From: Calamus simplicifolius
Lineage: Eukaryota; Streptophyta; Magnoliopsida; Arecales; Arecaceae
Reading direction: 5' to 3'
DNA length: 64,000 bases
Assembly (NCBI GenBank): GCA_900491605.1
Contig: UESW01004572.1
Span: 447,785 to 511,784, forward strand
Made by a program: the position numbers and the translations under genes. The first letter of the stretch is position 1, and every line of letters starts with the position of its first letter. Under the pieces are notes generated by a model. That model saw nothing but the letters and a program-made list of their open reading frames with translations. It was not told the DNA's origin and ran no database searches. Below, piece by piece: positions 32,181-43,800 of this stretch.

Positions 32181-33454
32181 ATGGGTGTTACTCTCTTCAC
32201 ATGTCTTCTCAATATTTCTAACACATTACTCTTCATATAGGTAATGGAGTATGTAATCGGATGAAGCGTACTTAAAATGAGAGTGCTATATTAAGTCACC
32301 ATCTAATTGACATAGCACATCGTCCTCAAAATATTATCTATGCCCTAGATTATCTAACCACATCAAACCAAGTGCCTCTAATTCCTCTTGAGGGTCATCT
32401 TAAAGCATCACTTGACCTCTCAATACTGGTCCTTATACTTATGATTATTATGCACAATAAATGGGGACAGTTGCCTAGGCTATAAGCCATAAAACTTGAA
32501 GTGTAATATCATATAAATGGGGATAATTGCCTGAGCTATAAGCCATAAAATTTGAAGTGTAGTATCAGACTATCTTTCCTTGATCTTGATATCAGTTCAC
32601 TATGATCCAATTATTTTCCTAGACATACTTCATGAGATCGCATCAATCATGATCTTGAAAGATATGCTAAGGTAGTAATATCAAATCTTTGCTACATGAC
32701 ACCGATCTAAGTCAAAGGGCATTATAAAATTTAGGCCCGTACAATGAAAAAGAAGGAATCAATCATGTCACTCTCCTACAATATCGGTTGTAGCAAATAC
32801 ATTATACATTATATGCTACGACAAAGCTCTCACTCAACCAGATGTGTCACTCTCAATGCCATACAAAGCTTAGTCTAGTTGCCACACTGGCTACTGGCTT
32901 AAGCAACCCTGATCCATTAGCTTATAAAGAGTCTTGTTTAAGTGGTCACATTCAGCTCTTAATTAGATTTAATATGGAGTTATAGAGGATTCATATATTC
33001 AACTCTTCTGACTCTCATCTTAGACATATACATTCTTTACTTATCACTTAGGTGCCAAAGAATTCACTCTCATTACAAAAGTAGAACTGTGACCCCATTC
33101 ATCTCATCCTACTAGCTATCAAAACGCAATACGATCGTCTATATAAGGGAGCTGATATAATCTGATGACACTAATAAACAATCTAGTGATGTAGATAAGC
33201 AATACCATTTATACAAATACACATAAAAAAAGATAATAAATATCTCTTATTAACCAATGCATAAGATACAATCTAATGTTGAATAGGTAATCCACTCAAA
33301 TCCTATGCAATCCCAAATTCCTAACATGGGACTGGTACATAACTCTAGGGAGGGGCTTAGTCATCGAGTTAGCCAATTTCTTATCAAAAAAGATATGCGT
33401 CAAGATCACTATCGGCCTCCATATTATCCCCTACCTCACCAGGAGCACTTCGAT

Positions 33455-34170
33455 ATGGATGACGTGGGATGCAAGAGTAAATTTGTTTTAATTTTATGCT
33501 TTATTATTGATGAATTCTTTTAGGAGATGTGGTGTTCGAATCTTCTACTTTAGGGTTGGAAAAGTTTTGATTAGGAGATTGTGATTATTCTTATTAGCCT
33601 TGTAGTGTAGATGTTATTCAAAGAAATTTTATTATTTATATTTATTTGTTGTTCCAAAATTCAAAGTGATATTATTATAATTATATTTTATTTATTATTA
33701 TTATTTGAATGAGTTAGGTCATATTTTCCTCCTCTTTCACGTCTCGTTTTTGCCTTCATGTTTGTCCTCATTTTGAGTTCCGGCCTTAGCTAGGTAAGAA
33801 AGCATGATCCAAAGATTTTAATAGGGCAAGCATCTTTTTAAATCGAGTCGGGCTTGATTTACGAGTAGAGCTCTATTTGGCAAGCATCTTTTTTTTTAAT
33901 CGAGTCAAACTTGATTTACGAGCAAAGCTCTATTTTAAATCGAGTCAGACTCAATTAGAGAGAAGGTTCCAATTAGATCGAGTCAAGCTCAATTAAGGAG
34001 TAGGGCTCCAACTAGATCGAATGAAGAGTAGAACTCCAATTGAATTGAGTCAAGCTCAATTTGAAAATAGAGCTCTATTTAAATCAAGTCAGGCTCGATT
34101 ATTATTTGATTGAACCTACTTCAAGCCTGATTTTGAATCAATATAAGCTCTAGCCTTTTTCAACGGCTTA
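33455..34170. repeat. Satellite-bearing repeat, copy 2
   Basis: Shares with 10241-10790 the start (GATGxxxTGGGATGxAAGAGTA), the block AGATTGTRATYATT and the stretch AAAGAAATTTTATTATT. It then gives way to short tandem units with GAGCAAAGCTCTATT and TCGAGTCAGGCTCGATT, like copy 1 but with only about ten units. Confidence 0.6.
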
Positions 34171-34726
34171 ATAACATTTATCCAGTTGAAACCAATTCAA
34201 ACTTATACAGACCTGAAGTGGGTTTTATTCAAGATTAATTCAAGATCACCCGAAGCTTTATTTCAGGCTTGATTCACTTACTGATTGTATATTAGCTAAA
34301 CCAAAATTAATTTTTTGATTGGATCTAATAATTCAACTTTTGAGCAGAAATGCAACGGAAATGCATTTTCAAACTTCAGTACAATATCCTGTATACTGAT
34401 TCAGGGTAATGTACATTGCTTGTTCTGAACCAGTAATTTAGCATTAAATTTTTCTCGCACAATGCAGATTGTGTGTATATACTACAACCATTAGAGGATA
34501 GCATCATATATTTTACTGTTTGAGAAATTAGAATGATATCAAGATAAACAGAAGATTGCTTCAAACTATTTGATAGTTCTGAAACAGTAGGGTTCTCAAA
34601 TCTTTGCACTGTTTCCAGGTCTCATCCATAATCACCTTCACAGTCTAAGAGGCAATTATTTGAACTTGATTTATTGCTACCATCCTCTTTTACTTAAACA
34701 AGATCCAAACCATCACACTTTAGCTT

Positions 34727-34879
34727 CTAGTCTTCAAACAATGCATGCCTATTTACCAAATGCTGGAAGTCAGCTGTGCCTTCTGACTTCCTGTTGTCAT
34801 ATTCTGCTTCATTTCTTTTCAGAAAAGCTGGATTATCTTTGAAACTTGGTGGTTGAAGTAATTTAGCTGATCGAACTAC
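34727..34879 (-). CDS. COR27: COR27-like last exon
   Basis: Begins after TTTTTTCAG. 50 codons run from VVRSAKLLQPPSFKDNPAFL through RKSEGTADFQHL to a TAG at 34729-34727. Position, frame and hydrophilic composition fit a C-terminal exon. Direct family similarity here is weak. Confidence 0.5.
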   Translation of the reverse strand, partial: VVRSAKLLQPPSFKDNPAFLKRNEAEYDNRKSEGTADFQHLVNRHALFED

Positions 34880-37800
34880 CTGAAAAAAGGATAAAAAAAA
34901 TGAAACTTCAATGATAATACCCTAGAAGCATGAAAACAATCCAGTATAAACGCAGAACTAGTGAAACGGACGACAACCAAAATACCAGAATCCAAGCAGG
35001 ACTTATCTTTGATCAAGACATCAGTGACTTCAGTTTTCACTCTCTTCCTCCTGGAAGATCCACTAATCTCTTCCACTCCTTCTGAATCCTCATCCACAAA
35101 GTTCTGATCTGATACCTCTGCATGAAGTCCATTGTTGTGCCCTTTGTTATGATGCAAGAAAATAAAATCATTTTTCTCAATTTTTTTTGTTTTAGTTGTG
35201 AAAGTGAGATGGAAATATAGAAAGTAATGAGGATGAGATGTGACATCTAAATATCTACCTTTATTCTTTTATTGGAACCACCAATGGTGAACCATGAAGT
35301 GACACCAAGATTTGGTTTAAATTAAAACAAAGTATACAACAAACTAATTGCAGTTCTTAGGCTAAACTGGAACTAATTTGTTCCATCGCTAAAAACTCAG
35401 AGTATGTCAGTGCTAATTATGGGGACATGAGGTTGATTCTAGGTGTAGCAACAATAATATTAAACTCCTGAGTATCACTATTATGGACTAAAGACGATCT
35501 GGTTGTTGACATTAAGGTGATAGCTAGATGATATGTTCAATATGTGTAGACTAAGTAGTTCCAAAGTTCCTATAAGCAGTTAATTGGTTGAAGTTGGAAG
35601 AAAAGGACATGCCTAAAGGTTAGTTGAATCAGAACAATATATGAAATGTGAATTTAGTGATGACATGTAAGGCAATGAGTCCCTAATCAATATTTGTTAT
35701 AAAGATATCTCCCTTTATGATATAACTTATCTTGCAACTATCATAACCAAAGTTTTAAATCTTATGCGACATAGACATTTCAGTTTTTTTTACAAAACGA
35801 GAGGCTTCACGTCCTGTCAGTCCCAATCCTCAACCCAGTTAGGCTTCGCGTCCTGTCGGTCCCTAATCAATATTTGTTATAAAGATATCTCCCTTTATGA
35901 TATAACTTATCTTGTAACTATCATAACCAAAGTTTTAAATCTTATGCGACATAGACATTTCAGTTTTTTTAACAGAACGAGAAGCTTCGCGTCCTGTCGG
36001 TCCCAATCCTCAACCCAGTTAGGCATATTAGTATTTGCTTAGGATTTTTTTCTTAAAAAATTATTTATGAAACTTTAGTGTCTTATTTAATTTTTAAACA
36101 TATTTGAACTTCAAAAGTTATTTATAATAAATTAAATCTATTTAAAATTATAGTGTCAGGATGGTATGACTTTAAAAGATGTGGTAAAATTTTAAAAAAT
36201 AGAATTAAAAATAAACATATACGAGATATGATAAGAGTAGCCTCAATTAAAGATAAAATGAGAGAAAATCAATTAAGGTGATTTGGACATATACAATGAA
36301 AACCTTTAGATACTCTAGTTAGAAAGAATATTTTTTAATAATCCATAGTAATGATAAAGGTAAAGGTGGATCTAAACTAACATGGATAGAAATAATTAAA
36401 AAAGATATAACTATTTGTAATTTGAGTATCGACTTAGTCCTGAATGGAGCAAAGTGGAGGAGCAGAGTCATGTAGCCGACCCTATGTAGTTGGAAAAAGG
36501 TTTAGATGAGTTGAGTTGAGTGTCAGGATGATATGACTGAGACCCGTCCTGAAATCTCTTTGGGATAGGATGGCACAGGATGGCCAAGACCCATCCCAAA
36601 ATCTCTTTGGATGGGACTGAACTGGAGATGGTCCTCCTCTCACTGAGACTTGAATCACTATTATAATTTACACATTCAAACTTGATATACCATACCAATG
36701 TGTACTACCTTATACTAGATGTATCATACCATATCGATACTAAACCAAGATTTAGCATGGGGAATATATAAGTCTCCTAACATTGAACTGACTAGCATAT
36801 CAAAAATATTGGAATGTAACAAGTCTCCTAATGTTGAACTGACCAGCATATCAAGTATACTGCCACCGCACAAGTGTACTGATTCAGGGTGCAATACTGA
36901 GATTGTGCAACCTTGCATTCAGTAAGTTTAAAGGTGAATGACCTAAAGGAGTATATCATTATTCTTGCTTGCAGCTTAGACACTAGACTAGCAAATTTTG
37001 CGACAAAATTAGTGGGAAATAAAGATAATCCATATACTTAGAAGAGCAACAAAGACCCCAGAATGTTAAGTTTTATATTATATAGGATGTATAGAAGATT
37101 CAAAAAGCAAGGAGATTTGAATGACCTAAGGACATGCTAAGAAAGATGTGCTCATTTTTATATGAAGAGGTGAAAATATTGAACTTTTTAATGCAGAAAG
37201 GGCAAGTTAACCTTGCATTTCTTGTAGAAAAATTGATGATAATAAGAAAACCAGAGCTTTCTGATAAGAAAAGGGGACAAAAATCTTAATGCTTTCATTA
37301 ACCTCAACAATTGTGTTCCATGAAAAATTCTGACTAGTACTATTTCAGTAATGATAATGATCTTAAGTAATGCAAAACTATACAATGAAACAAAGCCGCT
37401 AATAAAATGAAATAGATAGATCAAATAATAATTCCTAATAACTGGCATCCTAAACATAATGTATTTCAGCATATAGATTTCATATCACCAGTGCCTAGAG
37501 ACAGTTTCTAATTTAATCCCAGATGATAAAAGTAAGCAATACAATGGTACAAGTCCAAACCGTAAACAACCAAAAGAAAACAGCCCTAATCACGATCCTT
37601 AACAACCTGAACTGTAGTCAAATCAAAATGGGAAAAAAATAGCATGCCTTTTTACAGCATGTTTTTAATGTGATCTGAAGTTTTCCAATACAACTGATAC
37701 TCTGAACCTCAATTTTACATGTTCATTTGATCATTTGTTGCACTACCATGAAACATACTGTGTGTCAGCTCACATCATTACATTTAGTTTAAAGGAAAAT

Positions 37801-40800
37801 CATCCTTAAGTCTTTTGATAGGATGATTCTACAAGTCATTCTTCCATTTTATACACTAAATTTCAGAAAACATTTCCACACCCACGGTTATTAACAATTG
37901 CAAATGTGTATTGAGTTGGAACATCATCAGTTAACATTTAGTCATATGCCTATCTTATCTATTAGAAATACTATGTAAGTAGGCTTCATCTGTAAAAACT
38001 TAACATTACATTAGGTTTCAAAGAGGCCTGTCATCATTTCTGATTTTTATTACTTGTGAAACTGATCAATGGAGATATTGGACATCTCCCAGAGGAAAAA
38101 ATCAAGTTGGGGTTGCCCTTCTCTAAATCATTATAATATGGTAAATGATAACATAATCTTTTAAATAATACAGAAACAAAAAGACAGATTTAGATAAAAA
38201 TGCAAGAGAACAAGCCATTATAATAGTAAAAGACAAAATGATATTCTAAAATACTTCAGAAGAATCAAAATGTCAGACAAACATTGAACTGCCTAGATAT
38301 AGAAACATGGGACCTTTCAAAGCCTCTTAATCAAAGACTTGGTCAGTCTCTTTGAGATGAGTTAACCTTGCTGAGTTTTTGGCTGTGTCCATGTCATTAG
38401 GTTTGCAGCCATTTTGTTGGGACTCCTCTGGCAAGCGACTTTGCATATATGATAAAAAGAAGACAGAATGAGTATGTTAGATTTAGGCATGTCATCTCCT
38501 GTTCTTGTTTCTTCTTTCTTCTCTGACATTATGTTTGAGACTTCTACATGGTGTTAGAGTCATGATGATCTTGATCTTTTTTCTCTTGCACCTCCCATAC
38601 TTTTCCTTTGCATCTTCTCCCTCTCTTTCTTTCGAGTCCAAATTTTCTCCAGCTAGTAGCTTATTAATTGTGGAAAATTCCTCCTGTTGATGGTTTGTTA
38701 ATTGTGGATAACAGTCTTCACCATTTGTTGTTTTTTTGTTTTTCAGTGATGATGCAGTCCACACTCCTTTTGAATACCCTTTCATATTCAACAATGAACA
38801 AGATCAGATACATGTTGATATTACCCTGCATGATGTTCTGATAATTGTGATCCCTTATCATGTTTATGAAGTGAGAATTTGGAAAATACAGGCTTTCTCT
38901 AATCAAATCAGGTATGTCTTTCATATAGATCACTTGTTTATTGTACTAATTATAAAATTATACATATTTTTGGCATAAAGAAAGCTACTCCATTCTTGTT
39001 ATTCTGGATCTGTAATCTGGATACCATATTCCTCTGCTACTTGGAAAACACAATCAATTCTGAAATTCTAATAATCAGAGAAATGAATAAAAGAGTTCAA
39101 TCATCACAATTATCAGACTAAATATATTATCTGAAGTGTTTCGGATGGCTAAAAGTACACTAAAAGACTCACAAGTAATGATGTAACTTTTGGTAGAATG
39201 GAGACGTTATATCCTGGTTCCAAAGCTATATCAAGAGTTCTCCATCACAGAAAGGGAGTGAAAGTAACAAAAAATACTGTAGTGCTTCCAGGGGCATGCG
39301 GAATTAAATCTTTATCTACTACTTACAAAGGAACTACTTAAGCAGAAGCATAAATTTAAAAACTTTTACAAGACAAGATGCCAGTAGGGTTTAATTAACA
39401 ATATCAACACTTTTGAACATAATTTCTGGCAAGTATAAGGATACATAAATTTGCAATATTTATGCAATGCCTGTATGCTCCTAAATCATTCATTAGTGTT
39501 GATAATCCATCAACCTTTATTATATGCATAGGAAGGGGTGATGGATGAAATAATTGTGGCAATAGATGTTATGGATGCATCAATATAGATTAAGGTATCA
39601 GCAAGTGCAATTACCATAGATATTAAAATTGTAATGTAGACACTGAATAGGATCTCAACATGGGCAAATTAGGGCTCTAATGCTACAAAACATTATAGCC
39701 AAGTTGGACAAGCAATTCCCAGATACATCTACTAACTCGACTGTTACTTCATTGAAAGAACACGTCACCTTTTGAAAATGAGTTAGCATCCTCAGTTTAG
39801 GGGAAAAAGGTATGGATGAATCCTTTCAGAAGCCCTATACAATCTTCTCGTTAATCACAGATCAGCTCTGGTGGGTCCAGATAATAGATTTTGGAAGATC
39901 AACTCTTCTTATCTTTTTCAAGGCCTGTGCTGAGGCAATATACATGAAGCAGGTCCAAAGCTTTGAAGCCTACAAAGCCATTCTTCCAGAACTTTGAGGT
40001 TGACAGAGCTTGAGTATTGCCCCACTAAAGTGATGAGATCCAAACCTCAAGTTTGATCTGGATTCCCCACTAAATCTATGAGATTCAAACCTCAAGTTTG
40101 ATTTGGTTTGCCCCACTAAATCTATGAGATTGAATCCTCAAGTTTGATTTGGTGCTAATTTTCTGAGCCAATATTTTTGTGATGTCTTGCTGGACCAAAA
40201 CCACACTTTTTCTAGACAGTAGTGAGTAGAATCAGTCCTGTGACAAGGAAGCACAGTTAGAGGTGTTTGAATTCTTCTATGAAGCTGGACTTGCATTCTA
40301 AGTCTGGATTGCACCAAAATATAACTACTACAACCAGCAGCAACCCTCTGACTACAAGAAAGTTCATATTGTAAAAGCAGAATTGAAGGGCTTTTTCCTT
40401 TTCTTAAAACAAGGGGATTTCACACTTCGACTGGAGTTTGGAAGCCTACTACATGTCACACCAGATATTGTTTTGTCGAAGGACCTGTTACATGTACCAA
40501 AATAAAGAAAAATTAAAGTTGACACTATATTTTCATGTGCAAATCCTCTATGCAAGAATGCTAAAATTGATGCAAGATGCCAAGATGGTTCAACAAGACT
40601 AGAGGAGTTGAATAAACAAATTCTCTGCACCTGGTTCACCTAGGCTGAAAAACAGCAGGCCCACCCACTAAGATTCAACTAAAGATGATCATCACCAAGC
40701 CAGAGATCCTCAATTAAGTAATTGGACAAGCATCTATCACACAAAATAAGCACCCAATGAATCTAGAAGACTGTAAATTCATAAAATAACAAGAATGGGC

Positions 40801-43800
40801 TGATTAAAGAGCCAAATCAAGTCAGATGTCAGAAGCAATCCAACACTCAGCATGACTTCATTGGATATCTTACATGCAAGTGGCTGGTGCCTAATTTTGA
40901 CAGCAAACCAATGATATCAGATCTCTTTTACAGTAAGCTCAATGGTCAAAATTGGAGTCAGAATCACGATAAACCAATGTTGGAGCAAAGTTGCCAAACA
41001 AGAATAGATGTCACTCCAATTCCCAAGAGAAAGCCGAAGCTGTGAATCCAACACAGATTAAACTTGCATCTAATCAATCAAAAAGAGATTGTTCATGGAT
41101 CCCCACTCAGAATCAGAGTAAGAATTAGATACGATTTCCTGGTTATTTCATGTCCTGGTGCATTAGATCAAGTTCTAATTGGCCTCTATTTTATTGAAGG
41201 GTCCTATTTAATAAAGGGATCTTGAAACTTGTAAATAAAGTCTCGCCCTCCACTTTTTCATTTGCAGTATTCTTAAATTTTTCTCAGGGTGCATATTGCT
41301 CTCGGTTTCTATGGAGTAGCACTGATTCTTTACTAAGCATACAGTGCTGATTCAACAAAAAAAAAAAAACCAATAGAAAGTCCTTTAGACAATAGTGCTG
41401 ATTTTGAATGCTATGTTTTGGGTGATAAATCAATTCCTCATTGGTTACTTCTCTCTCCTCCCTTTTATTTTCTTATTTTTTCTTATTATTTGCTTCTTTG
41501 CTTTTGCTTCTTTTGTTCAAACTTTTACCATGCAATCTCTAATCTCATTCGAATTATCACCACACCAATTTGTGATTGTCCAGCATGTAACTTGCTTTAG
41601 CAAACTACTTTATCCAAATTAATTAGGTGATTGATGAACACCTCATGCCTAGAAATTAACGCTTAGAGCTCAAAGATAATGCATTTTATTCCTACACATT
41701 GCCATTGCAGTTTTCTAGGCTTCTGAATTTACTTGCAGTTTTTGGTTTTCAGAGTTCTTCCCTCATAGGCAAGAAATTTTGAAAACATTCCCTTAGATGG
41801 GTCACGGGCAAAAAGCTTGTACGAGTCATACTTAAGAGATTGTGTAACGACCCGGGCCCCGGGCCCGTTTCGTTACAAGAGAGTAAGACAGATAAGGTCC
41901 ATACCAACTTGGGCCATTACAGCCCAAAAGGGATCCAATTGGTACTGGTCCATCTTCCTTAACTGGTTATAAACCATACAACCAACTCCCAATTTTTTGA
42001 TGTGGGACTATTGGGAGGAGCATCACAATCTACCCTCCTTATAGAGGCGACGTCCTCCTCGCCAGGGGCAATTAATCACAACCATCAGACAGGTAGGGTT
42101 CTAGAGGTGGCCCTTACAGGTTCAAGAGGTGGCTCCCATCGATGTAGCACTTTGCCCTGTGTGGCACTTAGCTCCTGCACTTCCAGTGGTGCGTGGCTCT
42201 GGTACCATATTGTAACGACCTGGGCCTCGAGCCCATTTCGTTACAAGAAAGCAAGACAGACAAGGTTCACACCAACATGGGCCACCACAGCCCAAAAAGG
42301 ATCCAATTGGTACTTGTCCATTTTTTTAACCGGTAATAAACCATACAACCAACTCCCAATTTTTCGATGTGGAACAATTGGGAAGAGCATCACAGATTGT
42401 GACTCAAAAACAATGAAAAATACCAAATAATTTGTTTTACCTTTAGCAACATGCAATAGGCATAAAGTTTAAGGTATGATCAACCTTCATGAGTGGCTTC
42501 AAACTTGATGTCAGCATTCCAAAAAATTGTTCCCAGTTTCTAGCAGGACACCATAGGCAAGAGTCTGCTGTAAAAATTGAAAAGTCAATTGGGAGGAAGG
42601 GAAGTTCTGTCTCTTGGGGGAGGGAGGGCTGCAGGCTGGTTGAATATACTAAATTCAGTATTCCGATCTTAGTCATGTATTTTTATCTTCTTTTTCAGCG
42701 CTGGGGTAATTAGAAGAATGGGTAAGTTTGGAGTTTTCTAGAAAGACAAGGTCCCAATAAGGGGTGGTAGTTGTTGGGGCCTTTATAAATGAAACCTGCA
42801 AGTCTAAGGGGTTCATTTGTTGAATTAATGATGGAAGGAGAACTGTTGATGGTTATTCAGTGCACCTGAATCCTTGCCTATTTTGGATGAATGTCATAAA
42901 ACTTGAGTTTTATTTATGGCATGTCTTTTATCTTATCTAATATGAAACTGCAAGATTCTAAAGCTTTTGAGATAGGGTCATCCCCATAGAATGCGACGTG
43001 CTACCATCCTACTTATCCCAACTCTTGAGCTATACTATAAAACTTTAGGAGAGGGTGATTTGGCAAATATTGAAATATTCCAAATTATTATTAGGAAGGT
43101 TCGCTATGAAAGCTATTTTTCTACTTAAGAGATTAATAGAGAAGTTTAGAGAAAAGAGATAAAGATCTTCATATGATTTTTATGAATTTACAAAATCATA
43201 TGATAGAGTCTCTAACAAAATTGGTAAGTGTCAGAAAAAAGAGTCTCCATTAGATAAATTAATGCAATTAGGAACATTTAAAAAGGATCAATTACTAATG
43301 TGAGAACTACAAATAGTAATAGTAATGAGTTTCTAGTCACAATAAATTTACACCAAAGATCAAGTCTAAGTTTTTACTTTTCAATGCTAGTTAAACTAAG
43401 CATATTCATGACAATATTCCTTAATGCAAACTATTTGTAGATGGTATAGCTTTAGGAGATGAAACTTAGATCAGGATTAATCATAAGCTGAAATTGCACA
43501 GAAGCATATTTAGTATTATAATCTAAGGATTTGAAGTAAAGTAGGACCAAAATGGAATACATGGAATGTAATTTACTGAAATTAGAAGTCAAAATTAAGA
43601 TATCGTGAAAATCAATTATTCAAGTCTTCATGGGATGAGGGCTACCTTGACCATCTTATTTCATTCTAGAGAGATTCTAAGATCAGTTTTGGCCATCCCA
43701 TGTCATCCCATCCTTTTTTAGCCCTAATACATTATAATGCCAATTTTAAATAGGCTTACTTTATCATAAAAATATAGCTTTTGAAGTTCAATTATGTTTA

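Larger units (their letters stand above)
30241..33454. other. No gene supported; contains tandem duplications
   Basis: Stop-rich in all frames. It contains a (CA)16 tract at 30625-30656, a perfect 111-bp tandem duplication and a diverged ~57-bp duplication (32459-32573, phrase CTATAAGCCATAAAA). The general look is of old retroelement leader DNA, but I cannot name a family. A short frame at 33305-33523 (DHYRPPYYPLPHQEHFDMDD) runs up to the next repeat and is unidentified. Confidence 0.4.

Noticed and set aside
39812..39997. 61-codon frame inside the long intron (contains SLITDQLWWVQ)
   Set aside because: Looks weakly protein-like, but I recognise no family and see no flanking coding sequence; kept as unclassified intronic DNA.
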